Assembly: GCA_009841115.1 (NCBI GenBank)
Contig: VXML01000107.1
Span: forward strand, 186,001 to 250,000
Length of the DNA stretch: 64,000 nt
Reading direction: 5' to 3'
Source of the DNA: Gemmatimonadota bacterium
GTDB lineage: Bacteria; Latescibacterota; UBA2968; UBA8231
Positions within the stretch are counted from its first letter, which is position 1. The number at the start of each line of letters is the position of its first letter. A program made the position numbers and the translations under genes. The notes beneath the pieces were generated by a model. That model saw only the letters and a list, made by a program, of their open reading frames with translations, was not told where the DNA came from and ran no database searches. Shown piece by piece: positions 42,533 to 51,491 of this stretch.

Positions 42533-43855
42533 ATGAAACCGAGAAGTGCGATGACGTTGGTTTGGTGTGCCTTTTTGTGGGCCTGTGGCGGCCAGCAAGA
42601 GGCTGTTGACGAGCAGCCGACCAGTCTCGAAGCCCTCGATCCGCAAGGCCAGAAGGTCGTCTTTTGGTATCAACACACCGGCCAGCGCGAAGATGCACTG
42701 CAAGAGCTGATTGCCGACTTTAACCAGACCAATCGCTATGGAATTGAGGTTCGCGGCGAGTACATGGGGCGCTATGGGGACATCTACAACAAGATGAATG
42801 TGGGTATCCAGAGCGGTGCGCTGGCCGCCAGCTTGGTCGTAGCCTACCAAAACCAAGCTTGGGCCTACTACCAAGCCGACGGCATAGTGGATATAGCGCC
42901 CTATATGGACTCGCCCAAATGGGGCTTGTCGCCAGAGGAGCGCAACGACTACGTCCAAGCGTTTCTGGTGCAGGACAATATCGGTGGAGTGCAGGTTGGT
43001 TTCCCGCCGAATCGCTCGATGGAATTGCTCTACTACAATGCTGATTGGCTGCGCGAGTTGGGCCACGATGCCCCGCCGGTGACGTGGGACGATTTTGCCA
43101 CGATGTGCCGCTTGGCCAAAGAGCAACCCTTTAGCAAAAACGAAAACCCAGCGCGCAGTTTGGGTTTTTTGCTCGATGTTGATGCCAGCCGATTCGCGGC
43201 GATGGTCTTCAGCCGCGGCGGCGACCTAGTAGATACAACCGGCACCGCCTATGCGCTGGACTCGCCCGAAGTTAAAGCAGTGCTGGAACTGCTACAGGAA
43301 CTAGCGCGAGACGGCGCGCTGGACATCGCCGGCGAACAGGATGTCGAGGTAAACGAGTTCGTCACCGGTCAGATCCTCTTCTCGCAGGATTCTTCCTCTG
43401 GGTTGCCCTTTTACAAGAGTGGCATTGAGGACTCTGGGTTGGCCTTTGAGTGGGGTGTGACCCATCCGCCGCAGACTGGCTCGAAGCCGGTTGTTGATGT
43501 GTACGGAGCTAGTGTATCGCTCTGCGCCGGTACGCCCGAAAAACAGCTAGCGGCGTGGCTTTTCCTCAAGTGGTTTACGGCCCCCGAGCAACAAGCGCGG
43601 TGGGTGCGGGCAAGCAACTACTTCCCGGTACGCAAGAGTACGGCGCGGGAGTTGGAAAGCTATTTTGCGGAAAACCCGCACTATGGAGTGGCGTTTGGCA
43701 TGTTGGACTACGGGAAGTCAGAGCCGACGATGGCAGGGTATGAACGGGTGCGGCGATTGATTCGAGAGGCGATGATAGAGGCGATTGAAGGCGGGGACGT
43801 CGAACAAGTGGTGGAAGAATTACAACGCGCAGCAAATCAGACGCTTGAGCCGTAG
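42533..43855 (+). CDS. Extracellular sugar-binding lipoprotein of ABC transporter
   Basis: This 440-residue solute-binding protein of the MalE/UgpB class has a lipoprotein signal ending FLWAC (Cys18). Typical features are VVFWYQHTGQREDALQELIADF near the mature start and LAAWLFLKWFTAPEQQARWV near the end. ATG 42533 is chosen because it opens directly into the lipoprotein signal; the frame extends further upstream inside the permease gene. It captures the sugar for the two permeases. Confidence 0.92.
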   Translation: MKPRSAMTLVWCAFLWACGGQQEAVDEQPTSLEALDPQGQKVVFWYQHTGQREDALQELIADFNQTNRYGIEVRGEYMGRYGDIYNKMNVGIQSGALAASLVVAYQNQAWAYYQADGIVDIAPYMDSPKWGLSPEERNDYVQAFLVQDNIGGVQVGFPPNRSMELLYYNADWLRELGHDAPPVTWDDFATMCRLAKEQPFSKNENPARSLGFLLDVDASRFAAMVFSRGGDLVDTTGTAYALDSPEVKAVLELLQELARDGALDIAGEQDVEVNEFVTGQILFSQDSSSGLPFYKSGIEDSGLAFEWGVTHPPQTGSKPVVDVYGASVSLCAGTPEKQLAAWLFLKWFTAPEQQARWVRASNYFPVRKSTARELESYFAENPHYGVAFGMLDYGKSEPTMAGYERVRRLIREAMIEAIEGGDVEQVVEELQRAANQTLEP

Positions 43856-43879
43856 GCGAAAAAGGAGAGGCAGTGTAAA

Positions 43880-45238
43880 ATGACTGAAGACCGCAAAAAA
43901 CCAAACGTCATAGTCTTTTTCACAGACCAACAGCGCTGGGACACAACGGGGCTACACGGCAATCCAATGGGCCTTACGCCGCATCTCGATCGCTTGGCCC
44001 GCGAGTACACCCACGCGGCTCATTCTTTTACGTGCCAGCCCGTCTGTGGCCCGGCGCGATCCTGCCTGCAAACGGGCCTCTACGCCACGACTACAGGCTG
44101 TTACCGCAACGGCATTCCCCTGCCCGCGGACAGCCAGACCCTCGCCCACTGCTTTGCCGCGGCAGGCTATGACACGGGATATATCGGCAAGTGGCATCTC
44201 CACGACCGAGGGACTACCGGCCCGGTGCCGGCAGCAGATCGCTTTGGCTATCAGTACTGGTTGGCGTCGAATGTGCTCGAATTTACTTCCGACGCCTATA
44301 GCACGGTTCTTTACGACAATGACGACCAACCAGTCCGCCTACCCGGTTATCGAGTAGATGCGGTCACAGATGCCGCAATCCGCTACGTGGATGCACATCA
44401 AGATCGTCCCTTTTTTCTTTTTATCTCCTACATTGAACCCCACCACCAGAACCACTTGGACGACTATCCACCCCCTGATGGCTACCGGGAAGCATATACT
44501 GGCGGCTGGGTCCCGCCCGATCTCGCGGCATTGGGCGGCTCGACTCACCAGCACTTAGGCGGCTATTACGGGATGGTCAAGCGGCTCGACGAAGCCTATG
44601 GCCGCCTGCACGACGCGCTCAAGAGCTTGGAGTTGGCCGACGACACCATCGTGCTCTTTACGTCGGATCACGGCTGTCACTTCAAGACGCGCAACAGCGA
44701 GTACAAGCGCTCTTGCCACGAAAGCTCGATTCGCGTGCCGACGGTCTTGACTGGCCCCGGTTTTCGCGGCGGCCAATTGCAGGAGTTGGTTAGCTTGATC
44801 GACCTGCCTCCGACTCTTTTGGACGCGGCCGGTCTGGAAATTCCCGATCAGATGCAGGGCTGCTCGCTCATGCCGCTTTTGCGCGGAGGAGGAGCCGATT
44901 GGCCCTCAGAGGTCTTCGTGCAGATCAGCGAAGCCCAAGTGGGGCGGGCCGTCCGCACCCATCGGTGGAAGTACGGAGTGGATGCTCCCGGTGAGCAAGG
45001 AAGAGATGTGGCAGGAGCCGATCTCTACGAGGAGCAGTATCTCTACGATCTACAGGCAGACCCCTACGAACTCAACAATCTAGTCGGCCACGGGTCGCAC
45101 CGAGAAGTGGCTCAGGTAATGCGGGAACGGCTCTTGAAACGCATGGAAGAAGCCGGAGAGGGTCGCCCCCAAATCAAAGAGGCCCCTCCGCGCCGCTCTG
45201 GCCAGCGGAAGGTCAGCCCTGAAGAAGCGTGCTCCTAG
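43880..45238 (+). CDS. Cys-type sulfatase (S1 family)
   Basis: This 452-residue protein has the formylglycine signature C-x-P-x-R as VCGPARSCLQTG near residue 55. The N-terminal metal site reads VFFTDQQRWDT and a later one LFTSDHGCH. The Cys must be oxidised to formylglycine by a maturase not seen here. There is no signal peptide, so it is probably cytoplasmic and acts on small sulfated compounds after uptake by the adjacent ABC importer. That link is inference from position, 24 bases after the binding protein gene. Confidence 0.88.
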   Translation: MTEDRKKPNVIVFFTDQQRWDTTGLHGNPMGLTPHLDRLAREYTHAAHSFTCQPVCGPARSCLQTGLYATTTGCYRNGIPLPADSQTLAHCFAAAGYDTGYIGKWHLHDRGTTGPVPAADRFGYQYWLASNVLEFTSDAYSTVLYDNDDQPVRLPGYRVDAVTDAAIRYVDAHQDRPFFLFISYIEPHHQNHLDDYPPPDGYREAYTGGWVPPDLAALGGSTHQHLGGYYGMVKRLDEAYGRLHDALKSLELADDTIVLFTSDHGCHFKTRNSEYKRSCHESSIRVPTVLTGPGFRGGQLQELVSLIDLPPTLLDAAGLEIPDQMQGCSLMPLLRGGGADWPSEVFVQISEAQVGRAVRTHRWKYGVDAPGEQGRDVAGADLYEEQYLYDLQADPYELNNLVGHGSHREVAQVMRERLLKRMEEAGEGRPQIKEAPPRRSGQRKVSPEEACS

Positions 45239-45239
45239 G

Positions 45240-46322
45240 CTAGGTAGAGTCCAGCTTTTCGCGCAACGATAGAAGCTCAAACAGCCGCTTGACGACCAAA
45301 GAGATAGAGCGGGCAAACTCGCCCAATATGGTCGCTAGCTGTTCGGTGCGCCTAGGCCCGCCTATGGGTAGCCCCAGACCTAACATCCCCTGTGCAAAGG
45401 GCACGTCGATCAGTAGTCCGGGGCGATACATTGAGTCCGAGAAAATTTCTTGGGTCATCTGGCGAAAATCCTCGTCGGCCTCGCGCTTCCAGGTTTTGTC
45501 CCGGTTCCAGTAGCTAACCAATCTCCGCAAGGAGGCAAAGCGACCGAGGGATTCTTGGAGATTTACCACGTTCTGTAAGGAGCGGTAACCACGCGCTGCG
45601 GAATAGGCGCGATAGCAAGCCAAGAGGTTTCTTTGTTCATCTATGACCTGTAGGTTAACCGCCTCGAATTGGACGCCCATAGCTTCTAATTCGTCGCCGA
45701 GGATGCGCACGACCTTGCCCAGATCGCGCATCTTGGCGGCGTCGCAGCCAGCTAGCAAGACGCGAAAGGCCGCTTGCTGGCAGCAGTGGGTGGTAATGTC
45801 GCGCACGATGGACAAGCACTCTTTTTCGCTGATATTGACGTTGGTGATCTCGACGGGAAGAAAGCTGCCGTCGCCTCGTACCATGAGCGCTTCATAGGCA
45901 TTGGACGAGCCGCTGGCGACCATGTGCCGAGCTTCAGGACGGGACTGGGGGGCGAACAGCAGTTCAATGCCGTCTTTGGCTAGCAATTCTTCCTCGCGAT
46001 AACCCAATAAGTCGGCCAAGGTCTGACTGATGAGGTGTAGCTGTCCGTTTTCGTGGATGACAAAGGCGTTGAGGGCCTCGGCGATTTGATGCAAACGGTC
46101 TTTGTGGACCCGAGCCAAGTGCGCCGTATCGTCCATTAGGGAGTCTGCCGAGACGCCGAGGGCGTTAGCTAAATTTTTTAGGGCCGCCGAGCCTGGCTGG
46201 CGCACGCGGCCGGTTTCAATGCGGGAGATGGTGGCTTGGGAGACGCCAGAGCGGTCTGAGAGGTCTTTCTGGTTGAGCGATTGTTTCTGTCGCAGCTCTT
46301 TCAGGTTGCGTCCTAAGGACAT
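45240..46322 (-). CDS. XRE-family regulator with PAS sensor domain
   Basis: This 360-residue protein has an N-terminal Cro/CI helix-turn-helix (about 5-62, LSDRSGVSQATISRIETGR), a PAS domain (about 82-180, VIHENGQLHLISQTLADLLGY) and a C-terminal half (about 185-350) of GAF-like appearance that I cannot assign firmly. It is divergent from the enolase-superfamily gene and convergent with the sulfatase, and probably controls one or both in response to a small ligand. Confidence 0.82.
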   Translation of the reverse strand: MSLGRNLKELRQKQSLNQKDLSDRSGVSQATISRIETGRVRQPGSAALKNLANALGVSADSLMDDTAHLARVHKDRLHQIAEALNAFVIHENGQLHLISQTLADLLGYREEELLAKDGIELLFAPQSRPEARHMVASGSSNAYEALMVRGDGSFLPVEITNVNISEKECLSIVRDITTHCCQQAAFRVLLAGCDAAKMRDLGKVVRILGDELEAMGVQFEAVNLQVIDEQRNLLACYRAYSAARGYRSLQNVVNLQESLGRFASLRRLVSYWNRDKTWKREADEDFRQMTQEIFSDSMYRPGLLIDVPFAQGMLGLGLPIGGPRRTEQLATILGEFARSISLVVKRLFELLSLREKLDST

Positions 46323-46443
46323 GGACTGTTCCTATAATGGGGATATAGAATACAAGGTGTTTGATATGTAAATAATACTACACGAAGCGGATTATTACCA
46401 AAACGGAAGGCAATAAAAACAAAATGTACACAAGGGGTTACGC
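46323..46443. promoter_or_regulatory. Divergent control region between XRE-PAS regulator and enolase-superfamily gene
   Basis: This 121-base AT-rich gap separates two divergent starts. GTAAATAAT and ATTATTAC form an imperfect inverted repeat around 46369-46398, a plausible operator for the adjacent regulator. No consensus promoter is strong enough to place. Confidence 0.4.
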
Positions 46444-47496
46444 ATGAAAATAACCGAAGTGCAGTCGATGTATCCCCGCTATCGCGTCGAGCCCGCGGCT
46501 TGGCGTCGGCACTTCTGGCAGATGGTCGTGCGCATCGATACGGATATCGGCGTCAGCGGCTGGGGAGCGGGGGGCGGTGGGATTGCTGCCGTAGAGGTGA
46601 TTAACCGCCACCTGCGAAAGTTGCTAGTGGGGCGCAGCATCAACAGCATTGAAGATATCGCCCGGCTCTGGGACGATCAGTACAAGGCCAGCTTGCCCTA
46701 CGGTCGCAGCGGGATCGCCGTTATGGCTATCAGCGGCGTGGATTTGGCGCTGTGGGATGTCTTGGGTCGGGCCGAAGGAAAGTCCGTCTGCGACTTGTTG
46801 GGTGGCCGGCAACGGGACGAGGTGCGGGCCTACGCCACAGGCCCAGATTGCGCTTGGTATCGCGACTTGGGCTTTAATGCCCATAAGTCTTCGCAGACGC
46901 GGCAAGGAAGCCAATCCGCTGATGTGGCGCGCATACTTGAGTGGGCCGAAGGGGCGCGCCAGACCTTGGGCGAAGACGCGCTCTTGATGATTGATGCGTA
47001 CATGTCGTGGTCGCCCGAATTTGCCTTGGCCGTGGCGCAGCAACTCGCGCCGTTCAACATATACTGGTTTGAAGACGTGCTGTTGCCCGACGACCTGGAT
47101 GGCTTGGCGGCGTTGCGTCCGCAGATCCACCCCATTTTGTTGGCTGGCGGCGAACACGAATTCACTGCGCGGGATTTCGACCATATTGCTAGGATGCGGG
47201 CACTGGACTTGTGGCAACCGGACGTCACTTGGTGCGGCGGTTTGACGGCGGCGCTGCGCATTGCCAAGCTGGCCCAAGCCCACAGCATCCCTGTGGTTCC
47301 TCATCGCGGCGGCGAGATTTGGGGTCTGCACTTTCTGGCGGCTGGCTACGGCGGCAATTTGGCCGAAATGGTCATGGGCCGGCGCGGTGCGGTGCGCGAT
47401 AAGCTGTGGTTAGGTGAGCCGCAACCGCAGGAAGGTCACTTAGTACTGCCCGAAGGTCCGGGATTTGGCGTCGAGGTGAACGAGGAGTTGCTCTAG
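46444..47496 (+). CDS. Enolase-superfamily (mandelate racemase/muconate lactonizing type) enzyme
   Basis: This 350-residue protein has the capping domain followed by a TIM barrel with three metal ligands in order: Asp in MIDAYMSW, Glu in YWFEDVLL and Glu in AGGEHEF. A catalytic His is visible in VVPHRGGEIWGLHF. The last motif resembles acid-sugar dehydratases such as rhamnonate dehydratase, so sugar-acid dehydration is likely, but the exact substrate is unknown. It is divergent from the XRE-PAS regulator. Confidence 0.87.
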   Translation: MKITEVQSMYPRYRVEPAAWRRHFWQMVVRIDTDIGVSGWGAGGGGIAAVEVINRHLRKLLVGRSINSIEDIARLWDDQYKASLPYGRSGIAVMAISGVDLALWDVLGRAEGKSVCDLLGGRQRDEVRAYATGPDCAWYRDLGFNAHKSSQTRQGSQSADVARILEWAEGARQTLGEDALLMIDAYMSWSPEFALAVAQQLAPFNIYWFEDVLLPDDLDGLAALRPQIHPILLAGGEHEFTARDFDHIARMRALDLWQPDVTWCGGLTAALRIAKLAQAHSIPVVPHRGGEIWGLHFLAAGYGGNLAEMVMGRRGAVRDKLWLGEPQPQEGHLVLPEGPGFGVEVNEELL

Positions 47497-47534
47497 GTAT
47501 CCGCAGATGGACGCAGAGGCGGGAGAAAGAACCT

Positions 47535-48122
47535 CTACTCTTTAACCGCCAGAGATAATAGGTAGGTCCCCCGCTGTTTGATCTTTTTGTAATTGCCGAA
47601 GACTTCCTTGAAATTGCGCTTGATGTACTCCTTTAGCCCGGCAATGGTGACGACCCACAGGTGCCCGCCCGGCTTGAGGCGGGCCCAGGCGTCGTGCATG
47701 ATGATCGTCAGGAGTTCGTTGCCCGTCTTCGCGGGCAAGTTGGAGGCAATAGTGTCAAAGCGCACGTGGGCGGGCACGTGGCTGAAGGCGTTGCTCAAAT
47801 AGGCGCGACAATTGGTCAGCCCGTTGCGTGCGGCGTTTTGCGCCGCGTACTCGACGGCGACGAAGTCTTTGTCGATCAGATGGACCTCGCCCTCGGGGCA
47901 GAGATGGCTCAACGCCAAGCCGATTGGACCATATCCGCACCCTAAGTCGAGGCAGCAGTCGGCAGGCCCGGCTTTGATGTGGTCGATGAGCAGCCGCGTC
48001 CCTGGGTCAATGCGCTTGGGGTTGAAAAGGCCCCAAGTGGAGTGGAAGGTAAAAGCGCGCCCCCTGAGAGTCTCTTGAAATACTATGTCTTCGCCTAGGC
48101 GGCAGATGTCTCTGGCAGGCAT
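47535..48122 (-). CDS. Class I SAM-dependent methyltransferase (RsmC-like)
   Basis: This 195-residue protein has the SAM motif CLDLGCGYGPIGLALSHL and an NPP-type catalytic segment reading SNLPAKTG, as in small RsmC/RlmG-like methyltransferases. The N-terminal region GRAFTFHSTWGLFNPKRIDPGT is typical of that group, which modifies guanine N2 in rRNA. The duplicated N-terminal domain of full RsmC is absent. It is convergent with the enolase-superfamily gene. Confidence 0.82.
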   Translation of the reverse strand: MPARDICRLGEDIVFQETLRGRAFTFHSTWGLFNPKRIDPGTRLLIDHIKAGPADCCLDLGCGYGPIGLALSHLCPEGEVHLIDKDFVAVEYAAQNAARNGLTNCRAYLSNAFSHVPAHVRFDTIASNLPAKTGNELLTIIMHDAWARLKPGGHLWVVTIAGLKEYIKRNFKEVFGNYKKIKQRGTYLLSLAVKE

Positions 48123-48135
48123 TGAAGTGGCTAAG

Positions 48136-50160
48136 CTAATAGGCCAAGCCCAGCGGCTGCTGATGGCGGAAAGTTTTGAATTCTGTCTTGAGGACTATTT
48201 CCACCAGGTACAGACCTGGTACCAACAATTCGCCGCCCGCGTCGCGGCCATTCCAATGCACGGTTTGCGGCCCGGCCCCCTGCATTCCGAGTTCGAGGCT
48301 GCCGACCCGGACGCCGCGCAAGTCGTAGATATTGAGGGCCACGGGCACCGGGCCGGGCAGGCGAAACAAGGTATAACTGATGGCCAACATATCGTTGGCA
48401 CCATCGTCGTTGGGGGTCAATACCTCGCTTGAAAAAGTTAGATTTTCGATGGGTGCTCCGGCATCTTGTGCGCCACCCAAAACCCGCAGACTGTTGGTGT
48501 TGACTTCGTCGGAGGCGTTACCGGCCTCAATCTGCTGCGGCAGGCTCTCCTCGTTCGCGTCAAACACCTCGCCGGCGAACGTGTTGGCAAAGATGAAGAC
48601 CTCGGTGCCGAAGACCAGCCGCACGGGTTCATTGCGGCTGCGCGTGATCGACTGCGGCAAGCGCACTACTAGCTCACTCTCCGCCTCTATCACCTCGGTC
48701 GGTTCTATGACTTGCAGTGGCTGGCCCATCTCTAGCCGTTTGAACTGGGGGCGGCTACCTGTGCGGATTCGGATGGTATCGAAGCCCGGCTGGCTCGCTG
48801 CGTCGAACTGGGCACGCACATCGTAGGTAAAGTCCGTCATCTCACCTAAGTACACCTCGGTGAGGCCGCCGTCGGGCGTCGGCTCGTCAAAGCGGGCAAC
48901 CTCGCCGATGACTTGCGAGGCCAATGGCGGTGCGGTCTCAACCCACAGCGAGTCGAGCCGCACGAAGTCGAAGAAGGAACTACTCTCGAAGGTGAGCCTC
49001 ACTTGGACGTGGTTGCCGCGCTCCAGCGGGGCGGGCTGCCCAGACTCGGCGATGGGAAAAGACCAGAAGGTCCAGTTGTCTTGGTCGTAAATGATGGAGG
49101 CTCTAAGGCCGGGCTTGCCTTCTTGGATTTGGCCTTGGGTCGTTTGGTCCGGTTGCTTGAGTTCTTTCTCAAAGCGCGCACGCGAGACCGTGCGCTCGGC
49201 GCCGGTGTCGGTGAACTCGTGATAGACGTTGGGGTCGTCGTCGCGGCCAGAGCGCACGGAGATCCCAAGTTGGGCTTGGGCGTCGTCAACGGGAGTGGGG
49301 ACCCCGTTGACCATTCGCATGGGCGTGGCGTCCCAGAATAGACGCCCGAAATTCACCGTGCGGCCGAGGGAGATGATCTTAGACAGATAAAATACTCGCT
49401 TGGGCACCCCTTCGCCCTTTAGCTCAAACTCGCCGATGGTTCCCTGCTGGACATTGGCTTGGCCCGAGGCAAAGGCTTTGTCGTCGATGGAGGGGTTGCG
49501 GCGCAGGCGGATGAAACGCACGTACTGTTTGGGAAATTTAAGCTGGACATTGGCGTCGAAATTGAGCGGCACATCGGCGATCAAGGTCTCTAGGCGGTGA
49601 TAGTCGTTGTCGTTGTTTTCGAGGTTGAGGACCGGATCGAACTCTTCGGCGATAGAGACTTCAAACGCCTTGAAAATGTCGTCGCGCAGCAGCGTGCCGT
49701 CGGCGCGAAAACCGTGCGGCGGCGTGTAGAACCCGACTACGTTGGCGGGCACTGGAACCCCTACGTCGAAAGTGTACCACTCCGAATTGATGCCGCGCGC
49801 TACCGGCGGGCTGTAAGAAGAGCTGTCGCCATCGACCCACTCGGTAGTAAGGGTTCCGGCCGTGAACCAATAGAAGCCGTTGGCTGCGCGCCAGACGCGC
49901 GGAATGAGGCCGTCTTCGTAGCCCAAGTCGGTGGGAAACTTGAAGGGCGACCAGAACGGGAGCTTGGAAAGGATGTTTTCCTCGCCATCGAAGTAGGTCG
50001 GCGCAATGGAGCCGGGAAAGGTCTGGAAGTCGATAAAGACTTCGCTACTGTCATTCCGGCTCCAAGCCAAGCCTTGGCCGCCCATTTTCCACAGCGAAAC
50101 CTGGGCGGCTGCCGGTGCTGAAAAAAGCGCGAGCGCGATGAGAATTGACCATTTGTGCAC
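48136..50160 (-). CDS. Secreted beta-rich protein with FlgD/T9SS-like C-terminal domain
   Basis: This 674-residue protein has a signal peptide VHKWSILIALALFSAPAAAQ. The GTG start (50160) is supported by GAGGT seven bases upstream. The body is beta-rich with discoidin-like segments (KQYVRFIRLRRNPS) and no enzyme motif I recognise. The last 95 residues form an FlgD-like Ig domain (TPNDDGANDMLAISYTLF, then NIYDLRGVRV and PGLYLVEIVL), used in FCB-group bacteria as a sorting or attachment domain. It is probably a surface or secreted protein; its target is unknown. Confidence 0.8.
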   Translation of the reverse strand: MHKWSILIALALFSAPAAAQVSLWKMGGQGLAWSRNDSSEVFIDFQTFPGSIAPTYFDGEENILSKLPFWSPFKFPTDLGYEDGLIPRVWRAANGFYWFTAGTLTTEWVDGDSSSYSPPVARGINSEWYTFDVGVPVPANVVGFYTPPHGFRADGTLLRDDIFKAFEVSIAEEFDPVLNLENNDNDYHRLETLIADVPLNFDANVQLKFPKQYVRFIRLRRNPSIDDKAFASGQANVQQGTIGEFELKGEGVPKRVFYLSKIISLGRTVNFGRLFWDATPMRMVNGVPTPVDDAQAQLGISVRSGRDDDPNVYHEFTDTGAERTVSRARFEKELKQPDQTTQGQIQEGKPGLRASIIYDQDNWTFWSFPIAESGQPAPLERGNHVQVRLTFESSSFFDFVRLDSLWVETAPPLASQVIGEVARFDEPTPDGGLTEVYLGEMTDFTYDVRAQFDAASQPGFDTIRIRTGSRPQFKRLEMGQPLQVIEPTEVIEAESELVVRLPQSITRSRNEPVRLVFGTEVFIFANTFAGEVFDANEESLPQQIEAGNASDEVNTNSLRVLGGAQDAGAPIENLTFSSEVLTPNDDGANDMLAISYTLFRLPGPVPVALNIYDLRGVRVGSLELGMQGAGPQTVHWNGRDAGGELLVPGLYLVEIVLKTEFKTFRHQQPLGLAY

Positions 50161-50301
50161 TGTTTTACCTCTTGAGCCAGTCGCTGAGGTTGTCAGCGAC
50201 TCTTTTACGCGGTCCAAGTTTTCGCTTAATCTATAAGGCTTGTGCCTCAAGCTCAAGCCGATAGGCGGCATAAAGAATATACGCAACCGTCCGTTTTGCC
50301 C

Positions 50302-51441
50302 ATGGCCGACAAAATAACGCGCGGGCCTCTGAGGTGGCTCCGCGGCGATATACACAACCACTGTGAAGATCATGCCTTGGTCGCTGAGCATTTGGCTGGA
50401 GCATGCGACACACTCGATTTTATCGCGTTGACCAATCACGCGCAAAAGCCCGTCTTTTTTGAGCAGCACCGCATGATTGAGCAAGCGCGCCGCATCCTGC
50501 CGGGGTTCCCCATCTTCTTCGGGCTAGAGTGGAACGCGCCGATGGGAGGCCACGCAGGACTCGTCTTTCCGAACGGTGAGCGCGAGGCCGAAAATGCCTA
50601 TGCTTTCGCCGCAGCTCACGACCGGCTGGGGGCTACCACTCCTAGCAGTGTAGAAGCGGCTTTAGATCACTTGAACGCATTGTCGGCGGTGGAACGCCCC
50701 GTCCTCTTCTTCAACCACCCTGCTGCTGGCCAGTGGTCCACGGAGAGCATCAACCGCTATCTCGCCGCTGATGGCGCGAGCGTAGAAGCGGCGGCCCTTG
50801 TCGTTGGCATTGAAGCCTTGCACGGACACCAAGCGCACGCCAAAGTCGCGGCGATGGACCCGTGTGCTTATCCGGGAGGAGCCATCGGCGGCTTGGTTGA
50901 TCAAGTGTACGCTTGCCAGCGGCCATTTTCCCTGCTGTTGAACTCCGATTTCCACGTCCACAAGCAAGAGCGCCAGCCCGATTATTCGCTGGGCGTCTTC
51001 AATCACGTTCGGGTCGGCGTGGAGGCGGGGCATCCACCTACCCCAGAGGCGATCTTCGCTGGCCTGCGCCAAGGGCGCACGTGTGCCTCTCAAGGGCACT
51101 GGCTTGATCTCGGCGATTTTTCGGTCGATGACCATTTTATCGGCGATACTTGGACGGGAGGGGCCGGTGTTTTGCGCGTTGCCTTTGAGGCAACCGAAGC
51201 GATTGAAAAGGTTGAGTTGATTGGCCAGTGGCAGCCAAACGCCGCGCCCGCCGTGCTGGAGTGCTTGGAGTCCCGGCCCGCTGGGAGCTGCGAATGGACG
51301 CTGGAGATCCCGCCCGATGCCCAAGGCTTTGTGCGCCTGCGCATAATCGCCGAGAGCCGCGACCGTCCGGCACCTGGACCGCCGGCCCCCAAGCATTTTC
51401 TCACGTCGGCAATTCTCTTAGACGCCAGCCGCGACCGCTAG
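50302..51441 (+). CDS. PHP-domain metal-dependent hydrolase-like protein
   Basis: This 379-residue protein has an N-terminal PHP-type site GDIHNHCEDHALVAEHL and FIALTNHAQ, with later metal-site candidates FFNHPAAG and LNSDFHVHKQ. PHP proteins hydrolyse phosphoesters using two or three metals. There is no signal peptide. ATG 50302 is chosen; a GTG at 50242 is an alternative that would add 20 residues. The C-terminal third (about 285-379) is a beta-rich extension of unknown role. It is divergent from the secreted FlgD-domain gene. Confidence 0.75.
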   Translation: MADKITRGPLRWLRGDIHNHCEDHALVAEHLAGACDTLDFIALTNHAQKPVFFEQHRMIEQARRILPGFPIFFGLEWNAPMGGHAGLVFPNGEREAENAYAFAAAHDRLGATTPSSVEAALDHLNALSAVERPVLFFNHPAAGQWSTESINRYLAADGASVEAAALVVGIEALHGHQAHAKVAAMDPCAYPGGAIGGLVDQVYACQRPFSLLLNSDFHVHKQERQPDYSLGVFNHVRVGVEAGHPPTPEAIFAGLRQGRTCASQGHWLDLGDFSVDDHFIGDTWTGGAGVLRVAFEATEAIEKVELIGQWQPNAAPAVLECLESRPAGSCEWTLEIPPDAQGFVRLRIIAESRDRPAPGPPAPKHFLTSAILLDASRDR

Positions 51442-51463
51442 ACCTCAAACCACTGGAATTGCG

Positions 51464-51489
51464 TCGCCAATACTGGCGACGGGAAGCTC
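51464..51489 (+). repeat. Palindromic repeat copy C, at the start of the propeller gene
   Basis: All 26 bases are identical to copy B. It ends 2 bases before ATG 51492, and its terminal GGGAAG sits where a ribosome-binding site is expected. A degenerate relative, TCGCCAGTGTGGCGACGAGC, lies 100 bases downstream (51565-51584) inside the signal peptide codons. Confidence 0.8.
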
Positions 51490-51491
51490 TC

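Noticed and set aside
42518..43126. 202-codon minus-strand frame opposite the binding protein gene
   Set aside because: It is antisense to a well-supported lipoprotein gene with no domain.
46624..47331. 235-codon minus-strand frame opposite the enolase-superfamily gene
   Set aside because: It is a shadow; the plus strand encodes a complete enzyme with metal ligands.
50662..51396. 244-codon minus-strand frame opposite the PHP gene
   Set aside because: It is a shadow with no motif.
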